NCBI RefSeq assembly: GCF_050315115.1
Contig: NZ_JBNPOJ010000014.1
Coordinates: 1-44,559, forward strand
DNA: 44,559 nucleotides
Direction: 5' to 3'
Source of the DNA: Peptoniphilus_A sp022767005
Lineage (GTDB): Bacteria; Bacillota; Clostridia; Tissierellales; Peptoniphilaceae
Within the stretch, counting starts at the first letter, position 1; every line of letters begins with the position of its first letter. Positions 14,547-22,161 of the stretch are shown here, in pieces. The notes under the pieces were generated by a model. That model saw only the letters and a program-made list of their open reading frames with translations. It had not been told where the DNA came from and searched no databases. A program made the translations under genes and the position numbers.

Positions 14547-15485
14547 TTATTTCTGTAACATATGTCTTATCACATTACATCTATTCCTTGTAATCAAAAC
14601 ATCTTTCGCTATTTGACTAAATAAATCTTCTATATTATTAAACTTTAGTTCAGGTCTAACAAAATTTAAAAGTTCAAGTTCTACAATATCACCATAAATA
14701 TCTTTGGTGAAATCAAGTATGTGTGCTTCAATTTTTACACCATCATGTTCAACAGTTGGATTTGTTCCAATATTTGTAGATGCTTTGTATCTTTTTCCTT
14801 TAATGATAATATCACTATCATATACTCCAAACTTTGGTATTACAAAATTATCTATTAGTTCAAGATTTGCAGTAGGATAACCCATTTTTTTACCTAATCC
14901 CTTAGCATGAATAATCTTTCCAATTAGCTTATAAGGTCTTGATAATAAAAAATTAGCTTCTTTTATTTTTCCACTTTCAATAAGTTTTCGAATTAAAGAT
15001 GATGAAATTTTTTCTCCATTGTAAGAAATTTGATCTATTACTTCAACAGATTCAAATAAATACTTATTCTTTTTTAAAAATTCTACATTTCCAGATTTTT
15101 TATATCCATAAGTATAATCATAACCAACGACGACGCCTTTAATTTTTAAATTTTTTGCTAAAAAGCAATCTAAAAATTTAATTGGACTATAAGACATAAA
15201 CTTCTTTGTAAAATTAATGAGATAAATCAAATCTATGCCTAAATTTTCTAGAATTTCAAACTTTGTCTTGTTAGTTGTAATAATCTCTTTCTTTCCTACC
15301 TTTACAAGGTTATCTGTGTGCTCGTTAAAAAGTAAAAGACTTGACTTAATATTTAATTTTTTAGCATTTTCTATTGCCTTATTTATCAGTGCAATATGTC
15401 CTCTGTGAACTCCATCAAAATTTCCAAGTGCTATAACTGATTCTTCATTTGCAATATAATTTAAGTCTATTTCAATTATTTTCAT
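14547..15485 (-). CDS. ribF: Bifunctional riboflavin kinase/FAD synthetase, C-terminus altered by IS insertion
   Basis: RibF phosphorylates riboflavin to FMN and adenylylates FMN to FAD. The N-terminal nucleotidyltransferase domain has GNFDGVHRGH (21-30). The C-terminal flavokinase domain has GYPTANLEL (about 200) and TNIGTNPTVE. The present 312-residue frame ends in CNVIRHMLQK, ten residues encoded by the terminal inverted repeat of the insertion sequence, with a stop codon at 14549-14547 inside the element. The original protein ended at ...DVLITRNR (302 residues), as shown by the orphan copy at 13374-13402. Both domains are complete, so activity is likely kept. The start overlaps truB by 14 bases. 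Confidence 0.95.
   Translation of the reverse strand: MKIIEIDLNYIANEESVIALGNFDGVHRGHIALINKAIENAKKLNIKSSLLLFNEHTDNLVKVGKKEIITTNKTKFEILENLGIDLIYLINFTKKFMSYSPIKFLDCFLAKNLKIKGVVVGYDYTYGYKKSGNVEFLKKNKYLFESVEVIDQISYNGEKISSSLIRKLIESGKIKEANFLLSRPYKLIGKIIHAKGLGKKMGYPTANLELIDNFVIPKFGVYDSDIIIKGKRYKASTNIGTNPTVEHDGVKIEAHILDFTKDIYGDIVELELLNFVRPELKFNNIEDLFSQIAKDVLITRNRCNVIRHMLQK
14553..14578 (-). repeat. Right terminal inverted repeat of the insertion sequence
   Basis: This is the partner of 13403-13428. It encodes most of the novel RibF tail. Confidence 0.8.
14579..14605. repeat. Right 27-bp direct repeat (target duplication)
   Basis: Identical to 13376-13402. It lies inside the ribF coding sequence (codons for KDVLITRNR). 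Confidence 0.9.
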
Positions 15486-16371
15486 AAGTCACCATTAAAT
15501 TCTTTTTCATCTTGAGAAAAATTTCTCCATCTTTTTTTCTAATTTCTCCAATGCCTAAAAATCTATCATTTGAATAAATTCTATAATCTTCATTAATAAG
15601 ATTTTTGTCTAGTTTATAAAATTGTCCCATCAAAAATTTTTTGCAAAAAAAACTTGGAATATCAAGTCTTTTTAAATTGCTAAGAGCTAAATCCATAGGT
15701 AGAATTTTTTCTTTTATTTCATTGATGCTTAATTTTTCAAAGTCAGAAACTGTTATGGAGTCTTCAATTTTAAAATTTCCTGTTCTTATACGTCTAAGTT
15801 CAGTTAAAGTTCCAAAAGTTCCAAGATATTTTCCAATATCATTTGCAAGGGACCTTATATATGTGCCCTTAGAAACGTCAACTAAAACAGTAAATTCATC
15901 ACTACCATTAAAATCTATAAGTTCATTTTTATAAATTTCTATATCTCTTTTTTTGATCTCAACATCTTTACCTTCTCTTGCATATTCATAAAGTTTTTTT
16001 CCATTAACTTTTAAGGCAGAATAAATTGGAGGTTTTTGAGAAATTTTGCCAGTGAATTTAACTAAAGTTTCCTTAATTTCTTCTTCAGTAAAATTAACTT
16101 CTTTTTCATCTAAAATATTTCCAGTTATGTCGTAGGTATCAGTTAAAATTCCAAGTTTAATTTTTGCTTTATATACCTTATCACTAGATAGAATATAATC
16201 ACTAATCTTTGTTGCCTTGCCAATGGAAATAACGAGAACTCCTGTCGCCATTGGATCAAGAGTTCCAGTGTGGCCTACTTTTTTTATGCCTAATTTTTTT
16301 CTAACTTTATAAACTAAATCGTGAGAAGTTATTCCCTTTTCTTTGTCAAAAATTAAAAGCCCATCTATCAT
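15472..16371 (-). CDS. truB: tRNA pseudouridine(55) synthase TruB
   Basis: The 299-residue enzyme converts U55 of the tRNA T-loop to pseudouridine. The catalytic aspartate is D39 in GHTGTLDPMATGVL. Other family motifs are KPPIYSALKVNGKKLYEYAREG and GTYIRSLANDIG, and a C-terminal PUA-like tail follows. The start ATG overlaps the nrnA stop by four bases, and the order rbfA-nrnA-truB-ribF is standard in Firmicutes. Length is typical. Confidence 0.97.
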   Translation of the reverse strand: MIDGLLIFDKEKGITSHDLVYKVRKKLGIKKVGHTGTLDPMATGVLVISIGKATKISDYILSSDKVYKAKIKLGILTDTYDITGNILDEKEVNFTEEEIKETLVKFTGKISQKPPIYSALKVNGKKLYEYAREGKDVEIKKRDIEIYKNELIDFNGSDEFTVLVDVSKGTYIRSLANDIGKYLGTFGTLTELRRIRTGNFKIEDSITVSDFEKLSINEIKEKILPMDLALSNLKRLDIPSFFCKKFLMGQFYKLDKNLINEDYRIYSNDRFLGIGEIRKKDGEIFLKMKKNLMVTYENN

Positions 16372-17348
16372 AATTGTTCTTCAGCTACTTTTACTACATC
16401 TTCTTTTGCTTTGTTTAAATCTGTATGATTAATTGTACCTCCAGAAGCTCTGACATGACCGCCACCATTAAATTTTGAAGCAATTTTTGTGCAATCAAGA
16501 TAGGACTTTGATCTTAGCGATAGTCTAATACAGTCGTCTTTTTCTTTTAATAAAACTGCAAGTTCAACACTATCAATATCTCTTACAAATTCAACTATTC
16601 CGTCTGCATCAGCCTTTTCAGCCTTTGATTTTATCATGTCATCCTTTGTAACAAAGACAACTGCAATTTTGTCATTGTCAAAATATTCAATAGAGTTCAT
16701 TGCTCGTATCAATAAATCCGTTTTTTGTCTAGATCTACTTTGATAAACATTTACTGTAACTTCATTTATATCAATATCATATTTAAATAAGTTCGATGCA
16801 ATTAAAAATGTATTTGAATTTACAGAGCTATATTTAAATGAGCCGGTATCTGTTGAAAGTCCAGTAAAAAGTGAAGTTGCAATATCTTTATTTAGTTCTA
16901 AATCAAGAGTTTCAAAAATTCTTGCAAGGACTTCACAAGTTGCAGGAGATTTGTCGTCAACAATATTTAAATCGGCAAATTTTGTATTACTAAAATGATG
17001 GTCAATATTTACAGTTTTTTTTGATGTTTCAAAAATTTTTTTAATATTGTCGCCCATTCTATTCTCGTCAGATGAGTCTAATGCAATAAATAAATCAAAA
17101 GCATTATTTATTTTGTCAGGACTTTTTGCGTATGATAAATTTGGCAAGAATTTAAAGGGATTTGGAATAGTGTCATCTAACACATAAACAGCATTTTTAC
17201 CAAGTTTTTTTAACATCCCAACCATGGCTGTAACAGACCCTAAATTATCTCCATCTGGATTTAGATGAGAAGCAACTGCAATATTTTCACTTTCATTAAT
17301 TAAATTTTTTAATTCAGAAGAAAGTTCTTTTAAATTAATCATTTCCAC
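16368..17348 (-). CDS. nrnA: DHH-family oligoribonuclease/pAp phosphatase (NrnA-like)
   Basis: The 326-residue DHH-DHHA1 phosphoesterase is of the NrnA type, which degrades nano-RNAs and 3',5'-pAp. Motifs in order are SHLNPDGDNLGS (27-38), DSSDENR, the DHH motif NIDHHFSNT (about 114), and the DHHA1 motif FNGGGHVRASGG (about 291). I favour the GTG start at 17348 because GAGG lies about six bases upstream; an ATG two codons later is possible. It overlaps the end of rbfA by 14 bases. NrnA stands in for Orn in Firmicutes, which lack Orn. Confidence 0.94.
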   Translation of the reverse strand: MEMINLKELSSELKNLINESENIAVASHLNPDGDNLGSVTAMVGMLKKLGKNAVYVLDDTIPNPFKFLPNLSYAKSPDKINNAFDLFIALDSSDENRMGDNIKKIFETSKKTVNIDHHFSNTKFADLNIVDDKSPATCEVLARIFETLDLELNKDIATSLFTGLSTDTGSFKYSSVNSNTFLIASNLFKYDIDINEVTVNVYQSRSRQKTDLLIRAMNSIEYFDNDKIAVVFVTKDDMIKSKAEKADADGIVEFVRDIDSVELAVLLKEKDDCIRLSLRSKSYLDCTKIASKFNGGGHVRASGGTINHTDLNKAKEDVVKVAEEQL

Positions 17349-17688
17349 GATTTACCTCGTCAATTAATTTGTCAAGCTCAAGAGCCTTTTCTATTGAATC
17401 ATCCTTAATAAAAATAAGTTCAGGCATTGCTCTCAATTTGATTTTTTTTGCCAATTCTTTTTTTATAAATCCCTTTGCAGAATTTAACCCTTCTACTGCT
17501 TCATCTCTATCAGAATCATTTCCCAGTACGGAAACATAAACTTTTGCAAAAGATAAATCATTAGTTACATCTACATGAGAAATACTTGTAATAGAAGGAA
17601 TTCTAGGATCTTTTAGTTCATTTTGGACAATATTTGAAATTATTCTTTTTACTTCTTCAGATATTCTATTAATTCTCTTATTGTTCAT
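17335..17688 (-). CDS. rbfA: 30S ribosome-binding factor RbfA
   Basis: The 117-residue cold-shock-associated 30S maturation factor consists of a single KH-like domain, with the family motif VKRIISNIVQNELKDPRIP near the N-terminus. Its ATG shares a base with the infB stop (TAATG), so translation is coupled to infB. The position after infB is conserved across bacteria. Confidence 0.97.
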   Translation of the reverse strand: MNNKRINRISEEVKRIISNIVQNELKDPRIPSITSISHVDVTNDLSFAKVYVSVLGNDSDRDEAVEGLNSAKGFIKKELAKKIKLRAMPELIFIKDDSIEKALELDKLIDEVNRGND

Positions 17689-19994
17689 TATGATCTCTTA
17701 ACTTCCTTTATTATATAGGATTCAAGAAGGTCTCCCTCTTTAATGTCATTGAAACCATCGATTACAAGACCACCTTCAAATCCAGTTGCAAGTTCCTTTG
17801 TATCGTCTTTAAATCTCTTTAGAGAAGAAATATCGCCTTCATGAATAACTACGTCATCTCTAAGAACTTTCACTTTAGAATTTCTTAAAATTTTACCATT
17901 TAAAACATATACCCCTGCAACCATCTGATTGTTAGGAAGTTTAAATGTTTGTCTAATTTCACATCTTCCAAGAATTTCTTCTACAATATCGGGGTCAAGC
18001 ATACCCTTTGCTGCTTGTTCGATATCGTTTATAATTTCATATATTACTCTGTAAGTTCTAATTTCAACGTCTTCACTCTTAGCAAGTTCCATGGCATTGA
18101 TGTTTGGTCTTACATTAAATCCAATTACAATTGCATTTGATGCAGAAGCGAGTGTTACATCAGATTCGTTAATTCCACCAACTCCAGAGTGAATAATTGA
18201 GATTTTTACTTCTTCTGTTGATAGTTTTAGAAGTGATTGATTCAATGCTTCTACGGAACCCTTTACGTCAGCTTTTACAACTATATTTAATTCTTTTACA
18301 TCTTCTTCAGAAATTTTTTCAAATAAATTATCTAAGCTAATTTTTGTAGTTTGGCTAAGTCTTTTTTCTCTAGTAATTTCGGCGTTTTTATCTGCAATAG
18401 CCTTTGCTGTCTTATCGTCTTTTACTGCATAAATTGTATCACCTGCGTTAGGAACGTCGTTAAGTCCAAGAACTACCACTGGCATAGATGGACCAGCTTT
18501 TTTAACTTTCTTGCCCTTATCATCTTCCATTGCTCTAATTCTTCCTGAACATACCCCAGATACAATTGAATCTCCAAATCTTAAGGTACCGTTTTTTATA
18601 AGAACAGTAGCCATAGGACCCTTAGCCTTATCTAAGTTTGCTTCAATAATTGTACCAATAGCTCGTCTGCTAGGGTTAGCCTTTAATTCCCTCATTTCAG
18701 CAACTAGAAGAATCATTTCAAGAAGTTCGTCAATACCTTCACCAGTTTTTGAAGAAACACCAACAACTATTGTATCTCCTCCCCATTCTTCAGCAACTAA
18801 ATTTTCATTCATAAGTTCTTGTTTTACCTTTTCGGGATTGGCTTCAGGCTTGTCAATTTTTGTAATTGCAACAATAATAGGAACTTCAGCAGATCTAGCA
18901 TGTGAAATAGCTTCAATAGTTTGTGGCATTACACCATCGTCTGCAGCGACAACAAGTACAGCAATGTCTGTCGTTTGAGCTCCTCTAAGTCTCATAGAAG
19001 TGAAAGCTTCGTGTCCAGGTGTGTCTAAGAAAGTAATTTTCTTTCCAGCTAAATTAACTGTGTAAGCTCCAATATGTTGAGTAATTCCACCAGCTTCTGA
19101 TTGAGTTACATGAGTTTTTTTAATGGAATCAAGTAGAGATGTTTTACCGTGGTCAACGTGTCCCATTACTGTAACAACAGGTGGTCTAATTTTTAAATCT
19201 GTTTCTTTATCTTTTTTTAATAGTCCATATTCTTCTTCAATTGAATCATCGAGTTTTTGTTCTTCTATTTCAATTTCAATTCCAAGTTCATCTGCTAAAA
19301 GAACACAAGTATCTTCATCAATACTTTGATTTTGGTTAGCCATAACTCCGAGGCTTATTAATTTAGTAATTACTGTAGATACAGATACTCCAAGTTGATC
19401 TGCAAAATCTTTTACTGTAATTGGTGCAATCACTATTATAGGATCATCTCCTTTGCTATCTTCTTCCGTTTTGTGTCTTGATTTAACTTTTTTCTTTGGC
19501 TTTTTCTTAGTTAAATCTCTATTATAGGAGTTGTTAAATTCCTTTTTATTTTCTTTATTATTTTTAAATTTTTTCTTTTGATTTTTACTAAAATTGTCAT
19601 CATCAAAAGAGTCTTCTTTTTTTGTTTTGTGAATTTTATTTTTATGAATTTCCTTTTTGTTTTCATCAAAGGAATCTTTATTTAATTGATCATGTTTCTT
19701 TTGATTTTTAACTTCATTATGTCTAATATGTTTTTCTTGTTTTTTCTTATTAGAATCTGTAACTTTTCTTTTATCTTTTGCATCTCTATTATTTTTAGAA
19801 TTATTATTCTTTACAGGAGATTCATTCTTAGAAGAATTTTTTGCATATAATTTTCTTATTTTTTCTTCATCAGCACTTTCTAAAGTTGACATATGGTTTT
19901 TTACAGGTATTTGCATTTCATTTAATTTTAAAATTAATTCTTTACTAGTAATACCAATTTCCTTTGCCAATGCGTGCACTCTAATTTTTGACAA
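17688..19994 (-). CDS. infB: Translation initiation factor IF-2
   Basis: The GTPase delivers initiator tRNA to the 30S subunit. An IF2_N helix bundle (SKIRVHALAKEIG, residues 2-14) is followed by a Lys/Asn-rich linker and a second IF2_N (about 190-240). The G domain has G1 GHVDHGKTS (about 276), G3 DTPGHE and G4 TKID. Domains II, III and the fMet-tRNA-binding C-terminus follow. The start is TTG at 19994 (768 residues), because AGGAGGTG (20008-20001) lies six bases upstream and the resulting MSKIRVHALAKE matches the family start. The in-frame GTG at 20003 is part of that Shine-Dalgarno. The usual ylxQ gene is absent between ylxR and infB. Confidence 0.97.
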   Translation of the reverse strand: MSKIRVHALAKEIGITSKELILKLNEMQIPVKNHMSTLESADEEKIRKLYAKNSSKNESPVKNNNSKNNRDAKDKRKVTDSNKKKQEKHIRHNEVKNQKKHDQLNKDSFDENKKEIHKNKIHKTKKEDSFDDDNFSKNQKKKFKNNKENKKEFNNSYNRDLTKKKPKKKVKSRHKTEEDSKGDDPIIVIAPITVKDFADQLGVSVSTVITKLISLGVMANQNQSIDEDTCVLLADELGIEIEIEEQKLDDSIEEEYGLLKKDKETDLKIRPPVVTVMGHVDHGKTSLLDSIKKTHVTQSEAGGITQHIGAYTVNLAGKKITFLDTPGHEAFTSMRLRGAQTTDIAVLVVAADDGVMPQTIEAISHARSAEVPIIVAITKIDKPEANPEKVKQELMNENLVAEEWGGDTIVVGVSSKTGEGIDELLEMILLVAEMRELKANPSRRAIGTIIEANLDKAKGPMATVLIKNGTLRFGDSIVSGVCSGRIRAMEDDKGKKVKKAGPSMPVVVLGLNDVPNAGDTIYAVKDDKTAKAIADKNAEITREKRLSQTTKISLDNLFEKISEEDVKELNIVVKADVKGSVEALNQSLLKLSTEEVKISIIHSGVGGINESDVTLASASNAIVIGFNVRPNINAMELAKSEDVEIRTYRVIYEIINDIEQAAKGMLDPDIVEEILGRCEIRQTFKLPNNQMVAGVYVLNGKILRNSKVKVLRDDVVIHEGDISSLKRFKDDTKELATGFEGGLVIDGFNDIKEGDLLESYIIKEVKRS

Positions 19995-20018
19995 ATTGAA
20001 CACCTCCTCAAAAGAAGC

Positions 20019-20282
20019 TTAATCCACAGAATTAATTAGTTTTTCATATATTTCCTCACTAATTTCTGTTTTAAATGCCCTATTTAGGGATTTTGACTTT
20101 ATCGCTTTTTCCAAACAATTTTTGTCATTACATAAATAAGCTCCTCTTCCATTTGCCTTTCCAGTTTTATCTATAAAGATTTCATCATCTTTGTTTTTAA
20201 CCACTCTAATTAAATCTTTTTTTGGTTTTTGTTCACGACAACCTATGCAAGTACGCATAGGTATTTTCCTAATTTTAGTCAT
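20019..20282 (-). CDS. ylxR: YlxR family RNA-binding protein
   Basis: This 87-residue protein is of the YlxR (DUF448) family, with the signature RTCIGCREQKPKKDLIRVVK near the N-terminus and GRGAYLCNDKNCLEKAIK later. The family is encoded in the nusA-infB operon of most Firmicutes and is a putative RNA- or nucleoid-associated protein. The exact role here cannot be read from sequence. ATG with GGAG upstream. Confidence 0.93.
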   Translation of the reverse strand: MTKIRKIPMRTCIGCREQKPKKDLIRVVKNKDDEIFIDKTGKANGRGAYLCNDKNCLEKAIKSKSLNRAFKTEISEEIYEKLINSVD

Positions 20283-20308
20283 TTTTTACTCCGTTAAATT
20301 AAGAATTT

Positions 20309-21586
20309 TTAATCATCATTTTCTTCATTTTCTTTTATTTCTTCAAACTTATCAGCGTCTTCATTTTCTTTTTTGAAAAAATCTAATTCCAAATTGTCAT
20401 CTTCTTGAATTTCTTTTCTTTCAGTATTTTTAGAAAAGTCTTCAGAACTATGAATTTCATCAGAACTTTCCATTTCTTCATGCATTTCTTTCTTTGCATT
20501 TGCAAATTCGTCAGCTAACTCTTCTTCAGTAATTCCTCTATCTTCTAGATAAGCTTCAAATTGTTCATTAGATTTAATGTCAATTTTCCATCCAGTAAGC
20601 TTGGCAGCAAGTCTAACATTTTGTCCTTCCTTACCTATGGCAAGAGATAATTGGTAATCTGGAACTATTGCAAGTGCAGATTTTTCAGCTTCATTTACAA
20701 ATACTTTTTCTACTTTTGATGGACTTAAAGAATTTGCAATAAATTTGTCAATTTCTTTTTCATAAATAACTATATCAATTTTTTCATTATGAATTTCATC
20801 TACAATCGCATTAACTCTTTGACCTTTATATCCAACACAAGCTCCTAGAGGATCTACCTCAGGATCTCTTGAAAATACAGCTATTTTTGTTCTTGAACCA
20901 GCTTCTCTTGATATAGAATAAATTTCTACTATTCCTTCACTAACTTCCGGAACTTCTAATTCAAAAAGTCTTTTAATTAAATCTGGATGCGACCTTGAAA
21001 GAATAATTTGCGGACCTTTAGTAGATTTTTCAACTGATAAAATTAACATCTTATATCTATCGCCATGTTCGTATCTTTCATTGATAATTTGTTCACTATA
21101 TGGGAGAATAGCTTCAGTTGTTCCTAAATCTACATATACATTGTTGTACGCTTTTCTTTGAACCACTCCAGTGATAATTTCTTTTTCTCTTTCAACAAAT
21201 TCTTCGAAAACAATATCTCTTTCAGCATCTTTTATTCTTTGAATAACAACTTGTTTAGCCGTTTGAGCTGCAATTCTGCCAAAGTTTTTTGGATGTATTT
21301 CTAAATTATAAACATCTCCAATTTCGTATTTTGGGTCTATTCTTTTTGCATCTTCTAAAGATATTTGAAGTTGTTCATCTTCAACATTTTCGACAACATC
21401 TTTTGATGCAAATAACTTAATTTCTCCAGTTTCTCTATTCATATTAACAATTACATTTTGAGATGTGCCATAATTTTTTCTATAACTAGAAACTAAAGCT
21501 GATTCCAAAGCTTCGAAGACAATTTCTTTAGAAATCCCTTTTTCCTTTTCAATTTCATTCAAAGCGTCTATAAACTCTTGGTTCAT
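20309..21586 (-). CDS. nusA: Transcription termination/antitermination factor NusA
   Basis: The 425-residue NusA binds RNA polymerase and nascent RNA to modulate pausing and intrinsic termination. An N-terminal polymerase-binding domain (1-130) is followed by S1 (about 132-200) and two KH domains (about 230-345, ACVGYKGQRVNAIVDEI and LAIGKEGQNVRLAAKLTGWKIDI). A long acidic tail (345-425) takes the place of the acidic repeats seen in E. coli. It starts at ATG with GGAGG. The rimP-nusA leader contains a promoter followed by a strong terminator hairpin, suggesting that NusA limits its own synthesis. Confidence 0.98.
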   Translation of the reverse strand: MNQEFIDALNEIEKEKGISKEIVFEALESALVSSYRKNYGTSQNVIVNMNRETGEIKLFASKDVVENVEDEQLQISLEDAKRIDPKYEIGDVYNLEIHPKNFGRIAAQTAKQVVIQRIKDAERDIVFEEFVEREKEIITGVVQRKAYNNVYVDLGTTEAILPYSEQIINERYEHGDRYKMLILSVEKSTKGPQIILSRSHPDLIKRLFELEVPEVSEGIVEIYSISREAGSRTKIAVFSRDPEVDPLGACVGYKGQRVNAIVDEIHNEKIDIVIYEKEIDKFIANSLSPSKVEKVFVNEAEKSALAIVPDYQLSLAIGKEGQNVRLAAKLTGWKIDIKSNEQFEAYLEDRGITEEELADEFANAKKEMHEEMESSDEIHSSEDFSKNTERKEIQEDDNLELDFFKKENEDADKFEEIKENEENDD

Positions 21587-21597
21587 TTAATCCTCCA

Positions 21598-22059
21598 TTA
21601 AAATTTAATAGTTTGTTTCATAGATGAAATTGATTTAATAGGTATAACAATATCTTCATCATCAATTTTACAATAAAAGTTTTCATCATCGTATTTGTCT
21701 AAAACAAAACTAAATTCTTTTTTTCCGTCAATTGGTGCATAAAGTTTTACATCAACTTCATTTCCAATATTTCTTCTATAGTCATCTTTTGTTTTTAAAG
21801 GTCTATCAAGTCCCGGTGAAGAAATTTCAAGATAATAAGGATTTTTTAAAATTTCAAGATTATCCAATTTTTTTTCTAAATTTCTACTCATTTCTGTGCA
21901 GTCATCAAGATCAATTCCTTCTTTTTTGTAAATAAAAATTGATAAAAGGTCGTGTTTTGATCCATTTTGAAATTCTATGTCTACAATTTCGTAACCTAGT
22001 TCTTCTGCTACCTCTTCAGCTAGTGGGTAAATCTCTTTTTTTAATTCTTTTTTATTCAC
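21598..22059 (-). CDS. rimP: Ribosome maturation factor RimP
   Basis: The 153-residue RimP, needed for 30S maturation, has the two-domain layout. The N-terminal part contains VDIEFQNGSKHDLLSIFIYK and YYLEISSPGLDRPLKTKDDYRR, and a C-terminal SH3-like domain follows. It starts at GTG (22059) with GAGGTG four bases upstream. It is the first gene of the rimP-nusA-ylxR-infB transcription unit, just downstream of an intrinsic terminator. Confidence 0.97.
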   Translation of the reverse strand: MNKKELKKEIYPLAEEVAEELGYEIVDIEFQNGSKHDLLSIFIYKKEGIDLDDCTEMSRNLEKKLDNLEILKNPYYLEISSPGLDRPLKTKDDYRRNIGNEVDVKLYAPIDGKKEFSFVLDKYDDENFYCKIDDEDIVIPIKSISSMKQTIKF

Positions 22060-22073
22060 TTAACACCTCACTA

Positions 22074-22106
22074 CTAAAAAACAAAGAGTGGGTTAACCCA
22101 CTCTTT
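22074..22106 (-). terminator. Strong intrinsic terminator in the rimP-nusA leader
   Basis: The perfect 24-base palindrome at 22083-22106 (10-bp stem around TTAA, with GAGTGGG in the left arm) is followed on the minus strand by TTTGTTTTTT. It ends polC transcripts. It also lies about 18 bases downstream of the predicted rimP promoter start, so it doubles as a leader attenuator. Confidence 0.9.
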
Positions 22107-22130
22107 ACACTAAAATATCTTTCTTATTAA

Positions 22131-22158
22131 ATTATAACACATATTGCTAAAATTACAA
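22131..22158 (-). promoter_or_regulatory. rimP-nusA operon promoter
   Basis: The extended -10 TGTTATAAT (TATAAT at 22136-22131) lies 16 bases from a -35 TTGTAA (22158-22153). It is located between the polC stop codon (22162) and the terminator hairpin, so every transcript from it must pass the hairpin. Confidence 0.7.
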
Positions 22159-22161
22159 CTT

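Larger units (their letters stand above)
13403..14578 (-). mobile_element. Complete 1176-bp insertion sequence with 27-bp target duplications
   Basis: The element has imperfect 26-bp terminal inverted repeats (13403-13428 and 14553-14578) sharing a perfect 15-bp core (AAGACATATGTTACA). It carries one rve-type transposase gene and is flanked by exact 27-bp direct repeats (13376-13402, 14579-14605). The transposase resembles IS481/IS3-type DDE enzymes. Target duplications of 24-29 bp are, to my knowledge, a mark of the IS1202 subgroup, which makes that the better family guess. It inserted at the 3' end of ribF, between ribF and the rpsO promoter, in the same transcriptional direction. Nothing looks degraded, so it may be active. 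Confidence 0.9.

Noticed and set aside
13376..14605. 27-bp direct repeats as recombination product rather than target duplication
   Set aside because: The repeats abut the element's inverted repeats exactly, and reconstruct a normal ribF end next to the rpsO promoter, which fits a target duplication best.
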